DNA from: Acinetobacter colistiniresistens
GTDB lineage: Bacteria; Pseudomonadota; Gammaproteobacteria; Pseudomonadales; Moraxellaceae
Length of the DNA stretch: 64,000 nucleotides
Reading direction: 5' to 3'
Assembly: GCF_000413935.1 (NCBI RefSeq)
Contig: NZ_KE340384.1
Coordinates: 62,001-126,000, forward strand
Position numbers and translations under genes: made by a program. Below, one piece after another: positions 35,209-43,503 of the stretch (positions are counted from its first letter, which is position 1; each line of letters opens with the position of its first letter). The notes under the pieces were generated by a model. The model saw nothing but the letters and a program-made list of their open reading frames with translations. It had not been told where the DNA came from and did not search any database.

Positions 35209-36454
35209 ATGCTCAAAAAACTTAATGTTTACTACAATGGATGGGGTGAATATTGGCTTTGGGGTACACTGGTCTCCTCAACCGCAATCACAGGTCGGCC
35301 ATTAATCGCCTTTGAATACAGTGCAGAAGCGATCAGTAAAGGTTTAGAACTTTCCTCTTACCTACTCCCGTTAAAAGGTGACCCATTAAGAACGAACTTT
35401 CCTGCACATCAAATGGGATTGCCAGGTCCTATATATGATGCCTTGCCCGATGGTTGGGGCATGCTTCTTATGGATCGCTTATTTAAAAAAAATGGATTTA
35501 ATCCTGCACGGATTGGGCCATTAGAAAGACTCACGTATATTAATACACATGCGATGGGAGCATTATCCTTTGAACCTTCAGCAACTGAGTTAGCATTAAC
35601 TGAAAATATCCCACTGATTAAACTCGCTCAAGAAGTTCAGGAAGTTCTCAAAGGAGAAGGTGCAGAATTTTTACAGCATTTATTAATTATGGGTGGATCT
35701 CCACAAGGTGCAAGGCCAAAAGCGCTCATCTATCGTGATCCTGTCACCAATGAATTCTCAACAGTTAGCTCACATCAACATGAAGCTTGGCTGATCAAAT
35801 TTCCCGCTCAGCAAGAGCATCCTGAAGTTTGTGCAATTGAAGCTGTTTATGCAGAATGTTTGCGTCATTGTCATATTGATACCCCTGACACTCAATATTT
35901 TACTCTTCCGAATGGATTAACCGCATTTGCATCAAAGAGATTTGACCGCCACGATGGCATGCGTATCCCTATGCAAAGTTTAGCGGCCTTCACCGGAGCT
36001 GATTTTAAATCACCAGGGAGTTTAGACTACAGTAACTTTCTTCGCGCTGCACACTTTTGCACCAATGATGTTCGCGAAAAAGCAATTGCATTCAAGCGAG
36101 CTGTTTTCAATGTAGTCTTCAATAATCGAGATGATCATTGCAAAAACTTTTCATTTCTGATGTCCCAAAATGGGCAATGGAAACTCTCCCCTGCCTATGA
36201 TGTTACTTTCTGTGAAGGGCCAGGTGGATATCATGGGTGAGGCACTGGATATTCCCCGACAAGCTCTTGTAAAACTTGGTACTCAGGAAGCGGAACTTTC
36301 TGCCCAAGAAGTCGATGAAATTATTAGTTCGATTTGTAAGGTTGCAATCCGATTCAGCAATATCGCTCATGATCTATTACCTGGACAAATTCAAACAGAG
36401 ACTATCCAAATGATCCAAAATAGGATTGAGCATAATATCAATTTATTGCACTAA
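35209..36454 (+). pseudogene. hipA: HipA-family toxin kinase, frameshifted
   Basis: The first frame (35209-36240) gives 343 residues of a HipA kinase: an N-terminal subdomain (NGWGEYWLWGTL), the ATP-loop region MGGSPQGARPKALI, and the catalytic AVFNVVFNNRDDHCKNFSFLM followed by the YDVTFCEGPGGYH metal-binding segment. It then stops. The C-terminal part continues in another frame (to 36454) as MGEALDIPRQALVKLG and on. The break lies in GATATCAT, so a slip between two copies of that octamer could explain it. Catalytic residues precede the break, but the fold is probably incomplete. Confidence 0.82.
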
Positions 36455-36470
36455 ATAGCTTTTACAAAGC

Positions 36471-37221
36471 TGAACCGTACCGGGTTTGTCGGAGACCAAA
36501 CTTTCTGAGATGAGACGCATTGCTTCGCAAGACGTAGCGAAGCGTAGTGATCCGATGAAAAACCTAAATATACCCCTGAAATCAGAGATAGAGCGGTTCA
36601 ATTATTGATTGAATTTGAAAAAGATTATCCATCGAATTGGGCTGCGATTGCGCCTAAAATTGGTTGCACTCCTGAAACTTTACGAGTTTGGTATCAAAAA
36701 TATTTAGATCAACAAAATTCAATTAAAGTACAGCAACTTCCATATCAAGAACGTATTAAACAGCCCGAACGTGAAAATAAAGAAGTGCAACGTGCGAATG
36801 AAATTCTCCTTAAAGCAGCCACTTTTTTCGCCCAGGTGGAGCTCGAACGCCCACACAAATAATGCTGGATTTCATCCATAACAATAAAGACTTATATGGC
36901 GTTGAGGCGATTTGTAAGATTTTTCCGATCGCAGCTTCTACCTATTAATTTAATTAAAAATGGGGGTATTACCCCTAGATCTAGTTGATGGGAAGCTTCG
37001 CTTCGCAAGGGAACATCAAACTAAGCGAGATCTACATGATTTGCATCATGCTGAATAAATTAAACGAATTTGGAAAGAAAGCTCCGGGCGTTATAGCATT
37101 TTAAAAACATCAGACAGCCTATCTAAGAGATTATTTATTGGTCTACTATGATAAGACTAACCCGTTAAGCTAGGTGGCCTAACTTAAATAAAAAAGTCTC
37201 CGACAAACCCGGTACAGTTCA
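36471..37221 (+). mobile_element. Decayed IS3-family element, about 750 bp
   Basis: Inverted repeats of 26 bp at 36471-36496 and 37196-37221 (one mismatch; both start TGAAC and contain GTACCGGGTTTGTCGGAG) enclose a degenerate element. It has an orfA remnant, a short orfB start (MLDFIHNNKDLYGVEAICKI, then a stop) and scattered orfB fragments with stops. A full IS3 would be about 1.2 kb. No 3-bp target duplication is visible, so flanking DNA was rearranged after insertion. Confidence 0.8.
36605..36862 (+). pseudogene. IS3-family orfA remnant
   Basis: The protein reads KYTPEIRDRAVQLL upstream of 36605 and then SNWAAIAPKIGCTPETLRVWYQKYL and a leucine-zipper-like helix, the normal IS3 OrfA layout. 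The nearest ATG (36555) is one base out of frame in an A-run, so the original start is lost. The usual orfA-orfB frameshift partner is also broken. Confidence 0.75.
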
Positions 37222-37226
37222 CCAAA

Positions 37227-40200
37227 CTAAAATTTCTCAAACAAGTTCATCACGTCATTTTCCGTCAGTTTCGCTTCGCCCTCATGATCGGTACTTAGAA
37301 TAGACTGTGCCAGTTCTGCTTTATTTTGCTGTAAGGCAAGAATTTTTTCTTCTATGCTTTTATTGGTAATCAGCTTATACACAAATACTGGCTTGTCCTG
37401 TCCAATCCGCCATGCACGATCTGAAGCTTGATCTTCAGCAGCAGGGTTCCACCATGGATCATAGTGAATGACCGTATCTGCGGCAGTTAGATTCAGACCG
37501 ACCCCTCCTGCTTTCAGACTGATTAAAAATATCGGCACTTGTCCAGACTGAAATGCTGTAATGACTTCATCTCGCTTTTTGGTCTTTCCAGTCAGCTTCA
37601 CATAGCCAATTTCTGCGTGATGGAGGTGTTGCTCAATCAGTTCCAACATTGAGGTAAATTGAGAGAAGATAAGAATTTTTCTCCCCTCTTCAACCATTGG
37701 AACGACCATATCCATCAACTGTTCAAGTTTGGCAGAGTTTGCCTGCCCAATTTTCACTGAATCCAGCTTTAGTAAGCTAGGATGGCAGCACACCTGACGT
37801 AGCTTCAGTAAGGCATCTAAAATTTGAATTTGACTACGTTTAAAGCCTTTTTCTGCCACAATTTTCTGAATGCTTGCCTGCATCGTGGCACGAACAGCCT
37901 CATATAACTTGGATTGCTGGTCATTCATATCAATATTGACTTCAATCGTGGTTTTTTCTGGCAACTCTTTGGCTACGTCAGTTTTCAAGCGACGTAAAAT
38001 GAAGGGCTTAATCCGGTTGACCAACTTTTGCCTTAACTGCTGATCACCGCGTTTTTCAATCGGATGACGGTACTTTTTATTAAAAATTTCTTGTGAATAT
38101 AAAAATCCTGGCATCAGGAAATAAAATAGTGCCCACAGCTCACCCAAATGATTTTCCATAGGTGTACCGGTTAGACATAGACGATGTCGCGCTGTTAATT
38201 GCCGTACTACCTGTGCAGCTTTGGCACGCGGATTTTTGATATTCTGCGCCTCATCCAAAATGAGTTGATGATATTCATATTGCTTTAGTTGCTCTTCATC
38301 TCTCGCCAGAAGCGGATATGTGGTTAACACAATATCATAGTGCGGAATCTGCTCAAAATACTGATGGCGATCGGGCCCCTGTAGCAGCAATACCTTGAGC
38401 TCAGGGGTAAATTTCTCCGCTTCTTTGAACCAGTTATGCATCAGCGATGTGGGTGCAACAATTAAGGCGGGACTGTCCTGTAAATATCCAGCCTGCTTTT
38501 CCATGAGTAAATGGGCTAAAGTTTGTGCTGTTTTCCCCAAGCCCATATCATCTGCCAGAATCCCGCCATGCTGGGTTTCCCTTAAAAACTGCAACCAGCC
38601 TAAGCCCTGCTGCTGGTATGGACGCAACTCCCCCTGAAAACCTTGTGGTGTCGGCAGTTGTTGCTGGTAGCCTTGTTTGAATTTCTGTACAAATTGCTGC
38701 AGGCGATCACTGACCTGCCATGTCATCCCAAGATTATGCTGCAATTCTAATAATTGACTCGCATCATAGCGATCAATACTGCGCTCTTCTTGCTGTAAAA
38801 TGCTCTGCAGATGCAACAATACCGGCTTAATATCCCTAGCGGATAGAGCCAAATCAGGTTGATCAACTGCAGTTTTCACTGTGAAAATTTGACTGTCATG
38901 CAGATGAATAAAAGTCCGTGGATCAAGTAAATCGGGATTTACTCGCACCAAAGCTACGAGCGCATCAAGCAAATTATAAGAATTGCCTGCACTGTCTTGA
39001 ACCGTCGCCCCGATATTGAACCAGTCCTGCTGACCTTCAGATTCAGTGATAGAAATATTTAAATTTTCAACATATTGCAGATTAAAGGGGCTGTTTTTCA
39101 GATGCTCTATCTGCCAGCCCATCAACTCAATTTGATTGATGGGCATCAGCTGTTTAATCCAATCTCCATAGAAAGCAAAAACCATAGAATCAAGACGTTG
39201 TTTATCCAGTTTTAATTGATGGTCATAACTAAGATCTTTCACCCACTTCAGTGATTCGACCAATAGCTGTAAACGTTGGATTGACTGTTGTTCCTGAACT
39301 AAGTCCCGAAGCTGTCGTACCATTTTGTCATGCTGCTCACCAATAAAACTGTCGCCTGATGTACCTGCTTTTATTCTTCCGCCTGCATAGGAGAATTCAA
39401 TTTCAGCACAAACAGACTCTTCCCATTTCCAATCAAATTTATCTAAAACACCGAAGCGTAAAATTGGCTGGGGACTACCCTCAAGGACATCAATATGCTG
39501 AATAGACTCGGGCTGAGGCAGATTTTTCACGTCTGAATATTGATGAGTCAGTTTCTCAAACTCTGGCAAGAGCATAGATGGAAGATCAGGCATCTGTAAA
39601 AAATGGTACAGAAGATTTGCCGTATATTCACCATATAACTGGCCCACCGTATTCTGTTGAATATCCACATAACACGGTGGCTGGCTCGCGAGAATCTGAA
39701 TATGTGGATTTGATTTTAAATCGAGTCGAATATCACCATTGACCAATTCAATGTTTAAATGCTCTGTCTGTTTGTTTATACCTTGTTGCCAGATCAGTTC
39801 GATGTGATAGCCTTGTTCTGACCATTTAAGTGCAGTATGGCTCTTTTTTTGCCAGTACACATCGCCACTTTGAATAAAAGATTTGAAATGCTCCAATAAA
39901 ATGCTTGAGATATCAAGATTGCTTTGATAAAAGCGTTCGTCACTGTTTATTTTGGCATAATAATAAATCTGGTTAAATAATTGTCGTTTTTGTTCAGGTA
40001 AAGTCAGATGCTTTCTGGTGATATTTTCATATTGGGTATAATAACTTTCCCCTGCAATTGAGCCGTTCTTATTGCGTCTGGCCTTCTGAACATCAACTGT
40101 CAATTTCTTTAAGCTGATCGACTGATCTAGCAGGTAAATTAAATAATTGTTTGTTTTGACAGATTGCTCTGGTTCAGTCTGTTGTAAATACCGTTTAAAA

Positions 40201-40574
40201 TCATTCAACCAGCGCTGCGCCTGATCATCCCCCCATCGGCGTTTTGCGATTCCCTGCGGAGATTGAGATTCAGCATAACGCTGTTGAAATTCCTGACGAT
40301 ATTCTTGAAAGAATAACCGCGCTAAAGCAGCAGCATGTTTACAGTTATATCCAACTGGACAAGTGCAGTCATCATCGATTAAACGGTCTTTTTTAAGATT
40401 ATAGGTAATCGCGGTATCGTAATAATCTGTCCCTTCAATTTGAGCATACATCGTGACATCATCATTTTCCTCAAAGAACTCAATTGTTTCCCTATCAATG
40501 TGTTTAGCATAGCTCAGACTGCGCTGAAGAGTTGCAGTACTAAAGCGAGATAGAAAATTGATCAATAAGGACAT
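37227..40574 (-). CDS. SWIM-SNF2 family helicase
   Basis: This 1115-residue protein has an N-terminal SWIM zinc finger (CTCPVGYNCKHAAAL, residues 70-85), a long middle region, and a C-terminal SNF2 ATPase. ATPase motifs are ILADDMGLGKTAQTLAHLL (Walker A), LILDEAQNIKNP (DEAQ box), LCLTGTPMEN, and in the second lobe LKAGGVGLNLTAADTVIHYDPWWNPAAEDQASDRAWRIGQ. These bacterial SNF2 proteins move along double-stranded DNA and some work in transcription recycling or phage defence. No partner gene is adjacent. It is flanked by two hipBA-derived copies, hinting at arrival by rearrangement. Confidence 0.9.
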   Translation of the reverse strand: MSLLINFLSRFSTATLQRSLSYAKHIDRETIEFFEENDDVTMYAQIEGTDYYDTAITYNLKKDRLIDDDCTCPVGYNCKHAAALARLFFQEYRQEFQQRYAESQSPQGIAKRRWGDDQAQRWLNDFKRYLQQTEPEQSVKTNNYLIYLLDQSISLKKLTVDVQKARRNKNGSIAGESYYTQYENITRKHLTLPEQKRQLFNQIYYYAKINSDERFYQSNLDISSILLEHFKSFIQSGDVYWQKKSHTALKWSEQGYHIELIWQQGINKQTEHLNIELVNGDIRLDLKSNPHIQILASQPPCYVDIQQNTVGQLYGEYTANLLYHFLQMPDLPSMLLPEFEKLTHQYSDVKNLPQPESIQHIDVLEGSPQPILRFGVLDKFDWKWEESVCAEIEFSYAGGRIKAGTSGDSFIGEQHDKMVRQLRDLVQEQQSIQRLQLLVESLKWVKDLSYDHQLKLDKQRLDSMVFAFYGDWIKQLMPINQIELMGWQIEHLKNSPFNLQYVENLNISITESEGQQDWFNIGATVQDSAGNSYNLLDALVALVRVNPDLLDPRTFIHLHDSQIFTVKTAVDQPDLALSARDIKPVLLHLQSILQQEERSIDRYDASQLLELQHNLGMTWQVSDRLQQFVQKFKQGYQQQLPTPQGFQGELRPYQQQGLGWLQFLRETQHGGILADDMGLGKTAQTLAHLLMEKQAGYLQDSPALIVAPTSLMHNWFKEAEKFTPELKVLLLQGPDRHQYFEQIPHYDIVLTTYPLLARDEEQLKQYEYHQLILDEAQNIKNPRAKAAQVVRQLTARHRLCLTGTPMENHLGELWALFYFLMPGFLYSQEIFNKKYRHPIEKRGDQQLRQKLVNRIKPFILRRLKTDVAKELPEKTTIEVNIDMNDQQSKLYEAVRATMQASIQKIVAEKGFKRSQIQILDALLKLRQVCCHPSLLKLDSVKIGQANSAKLEQLMDMVVPMVEEGRKILIFSQFTSMLELIEQHLHHAEIGYVKLTGKTKKRDEVITAFQSGQVPIFLISLKAGGVGLNLTAADTVIHYDPWWNPAAEDQASDRAWRIGQDKPVFVYKLITNKSIEEKILALQQNKAELAQSILSTDHEGEAKLTENDVMNLFEKF

Positions 40575-40638
40575 AATTACCAGACACCAAAATGTTTATA
40601 CAATTATAACGGACAAAGCTGTCATTTCAGAACAGTAG

Positions 40639-40863
40639 GGCTCGCCAACGTATCAGAAGAAAATAAATCCATGCTCAAAAAAAACTTAATGTTTACTACA
40701 ATGGATGGGGTGAACATTGGCTCGATTTGTAAGGTTGCAATCCTATTCAGCAATATCGCTCATGATCTATTACCTGGACAAATTCAAGTGAGACTCTCCA
40801 ACTGATCCAAAATAGGATTGAGCATAATATTCATTTATTGCACTGAATAACTTTCACAAAGCT
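40639..40863 (+). pseudogene. Second hipBA copy, internally deleted
   Basis: The first 80 or so bases match the hipB 3' end and hipA start (35177-35253); the next 140 match the hipA 3' end and the bases just after it (36329-36472). About 1.07 kb between them is missing, and the joint falls in TCGATTT. The copies differ by several substitutions, so the duplication is not new. Confidence 0.88.
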
Positions 40864-40876
40864 TCTATGAAGGGCT

Positions 40877-42559
40877 TTATTTTAACCGTTGTTTTATCAC
40901 GGCATAAGCTACACCAGTCACCACACTTCCAATCGCAATCGCCAATAAATATTTTAATGGATAATTCATCGCATTCGGAATGATCAGTACCATTACACCG
41001 CCATGCGGAGTGACTAGTTCACATTTAAATAATGCAACCAAAGCCCCAGTTACAGCACCACCTGCGATCGCGCATGGAAGCACTCGAATCGGGTCTTTGG
41101 CAGCAAACGGAATAGCCCCTTCCGAGATGAAACATAGGCCCAGAACTACAGCAGCCTTCCCTGCATCTTGCTCAGGTTTGGCAAATTTATGCTTTGCCAG
41201 AAAAGTTGCAATTGCCATACCCAACGGTGGTACCATACCCGCAGCCATGGTAATCGCCATCGGTCCGTATGTTTGTGACGTAAGTAAGCCTACCGTAAAG
41301 GCATAAGCTGCTTTATTTATTGGCCCCCCAACATCAATACACATCATACTCCCAAGGATAACCCCCATGATCATGGCATTGGTCGTCCCCATATTGGCAA
41401 GGAAGTGTGTGAGTAATTCAAACAATTGTGCAACAGGCTGTCCAACCACATAAATCATGATTAAACCAACAGCTAAACTGGCCAATAGTGGAATAATCAA
41501 AATTGGTTTTAATGCTTCTAGGCTACTTGGGAGTTTAAGCTGTTTCGATAAAAATAACGCAATATAACCTGCAATAAAACCTGCAACTAATCCACCGAGA
41601 AAGCCTGCCTCTAATTGTGTAGCAAGTAAACCGCCAATCAAACCTGGAGTTAAACCCGGACGATCCGCAATAGAATAAGCAATGTAACCTGCCAGCATAG
41701 GTACCATAAGAGTAAATGCTGCAGCACCTATTTGCTTTAAGGATGCGGCAAAGCTTCCTTCAACAGGATTGAGGCCGAACATAAACGAGATGGCAATGAT
41801 CAAACCGCCCGCCACCACCATCGGCAGCATGAAAGACACCCCTGTTAAAAGGTGTTTATAAATTCCAGTTTTTTCTTTGTTTTCATTTTCTGTCTTAGTG
41901 GCTGTTTGCTTACCCGTTTCAAGCACTTTGGCCTCAGCAATTGCATTTGCAAAAGTCTTATCCGTTTGTTTAAGGGCAAATCCTGTACTGCAGCGATATA
42001 CACGTTTGCCTACAAAGCGATCTGTATTGACCTCAATATCCGTTGCTAAGATCACCACATCTGCTTTGGCAATACTTTCTGCCGATAAAATATTTTTAGC
42101 CCCAACCGATCCTTGGGTTTCAACATCAATCTGATAACCGTGCTTTACTGCACCTTGTTGTAAGGCTTCGGCCGCCATAAACGTATGCGCAACACCAGTT
42201 GGACATGCTGTAATGGCGACAAACCGTGTAACCTCAGCATTGTCTGCAATAGGTTCATCTACAGCATCTGAATGCTCAAGAACTTGTTGCAAAAGCATGA
42301 TCGCATCGTGTTGTGCATTATTCAAACCAATGACTTTCACAACCTTGCCACGCAGTTGATCCGCATCTGCCGACTTCTGTCCAACAAAAACAACCGTATC
42401 AATAACATTTGATAAATCGAGATGCTCGACTGATGTCGCCACATCATTGGAAATACCAAGTGCTGTTGCTGCTTTGGAGAGTTTTTTGGCCAAAATCACT
42501 GCATTAATCGGCTGCTCGGGACTATGTGGCACAAATAAAATATGTTTTATCTCTTGCAT
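40877..42559 (-). CDS. fruA: Fructose PTS permease, IIB'-IIB-IIC
   Basis: This 560-residue fructose-specific enzyme II starts with a degenerate IIB-like domain (residues 1-100). The active IIB domain follows with FVAITACPTGVAHTFMAAEAL, whose Cys is phosphorylated. The IIC channel (about 225-560) has around ten helices and the GGPINKAAYAF motif. It takes up fructose and phosphorylates it to fructose-1-phosphate. It is the last gene of the fruB-fruK-fruA operon, four bases after fruK. Confidence 0.95.
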   Translation of the reverse strand: MQEIKHILFVPHSPEQPINAVILAKKLSKAATALGISNDVATSVEHLDLSNVIDTVVFVGQKSADADQLRGKVVKVIGLNNAQHDAIMLLQQVLEHSDAVDEPIADNAEVTRFVAITACPTGVAHTFMAAEALQQGAVKHGYQIDVETQGSVGAKNILSAESIAKADVVILATDIEVNTDRFVGKRVYRCSTGFALKQTDKTFANAIAEAKVLETGKQTATKTENENKEKTGIYKHLLTGVSFMLPMVVAGGLIIAISFMFGLNPVEGSFAASLKQIGAAAFTLMVPMLAGYIAYSIADRPGLTPGLIGGLLATQLEAGFLGGLVAGFIAGYIALFLSKQLKLPSSLEALKPILIIPLLASLAVGLIMIYVVGQPVAQLFELLTHFLANMGTTNAMIMGVILGSMMCIDVGGPINKAAYAFTVGLLTSQTYGPMAITMAAGMVPPLGMAIATFLAKHKFAKPEQDAGKAAVVLGLCFISEGAIPFAAKDPIRVLPCAIAGGAVTGALVALFKCELVTPHGGVMVLIIPNAMNYPLKYLLAIAIGSVVTGVAYAVIKQRLK

Positions 42560-42563
42560 CGTA

Positions 42564-43496
42564 TTAACTCAATGATTGGACTGAGATTTGCGATTTCAAA
42601 TCTTCAATAACAGCAAAGTCTGGAAGGGCAAACCCAATTTGGGTCACAGCGTTGCTCGCAATTGCGGTTGCTGTTTTCAATGTTTCTTCTGGGGAAGTTG
42701 AACTCAACAAGCCATGAATCATACCTGCCAGCAAGGAATCTCCCGCACCCACCGTACTTTGGACGGTGACTTTCGGTGCAGTAGCATGCAGGGGTTGCGT
42801 GTGGTGAAGCCAGTTCACTCCGTTTTCACCCATCGAGACCACAATATGTTCGATCTGACTATTTAAACTGGCAAAAAGATGCTGCTGTTCTGCAAACGTT
42901 TCTGCTGGCAAATGGTAGGTTTCCGTCAACTCATCTGTATTCGGCTTGATCAACCAAGGATGCGCAGCAATTGCTGCTTTCAACGCAACACCACTGGTAT
43001 CTACTGCGACTTTTTTTCCAGCAGACTGTAACCATAGAATCAGTGTCGAAAGCTCTTCTGCAGAAAAACCTTGTGGCAAACTGCCAGCAATCACAATCAC
43101 ATCAACCTCTAAAATCAGTTGAGATAGACGTTCACATAGTTGTTGTTTTGCTGAGGTATCTACAAAAAAGCCCTTGCCATTGATGTCAGTCATCTGACCA
43201 GAAGCTTCTGCAACTTTAATGTTTTGTCGTGTTTGACCTGCAACATAAATAAATTGGTTATCAAATTGCTCTTGCTGTATATGATGGTCAAAAATTTGAC
43301 GGTTTTTTTGCCCCAAAAAGCCACTCACAATCAGTTCATGTCCCAAATCCTTAAGGACCTGTGCCACGTTTAAGCCCTTACCTGCTGCATGGCTTTGAGC
43401 TGTTAACTGACGATTGACCTCGCCAACTTTTAGTTGATCCAATTGCACGGTGAGGTCAATTGCAGGATTCAGAGTAATGCTTAATATCTTAGCCAT
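42564..43496 (-). CDS. fruK: 1-Phosphofructokinase
   Basis: This 310-residue PfkB-family kinase starts AKILSITLNPAIDLTV, typical of FruK. It carries AAGKGLNVAQVLKDLG at the substrate site and the C-terminal signature STVGAGDSLLAGM with the catalytic Asp. It converts fructose-1-phosphate to fructose-1,6-bisphosphate. A 16-codon longer frame overlaps fruB; the ATG at 43496 lies seven bases after the fruB stop with GGAG before it. Confidence 0.95.
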   Translation of the reverse strand: MAKILSITLNPAIDLTVQLDQLKVGEVNRQLTAQSHAAGKGLNVAQVLKDLGHELIVSGFLGQKNRQIFDHHIQQEQFDNQFIYVAGQTRQNIKVAEASGQMTDINGKGFFVDTSAKQQLCERLSQLILEVDVIVIAGSLPQGFSAEELSTLILWLQSAGKKVAVDTSGVALKAAIAAHPWLIKPNTDELTETYHLPAETFAEQQHLFASLNSQIEHIVVSMGENGVNWLHHTQPLHATAPKVTVQSTVGAGDSLLAGMIHGLLSSTSPEETLKTATAIASNAVTQIGFALPDFAVIEDLKSQISVQSLS

Positions 43497-43503
43497 TCGG
43501 TAA

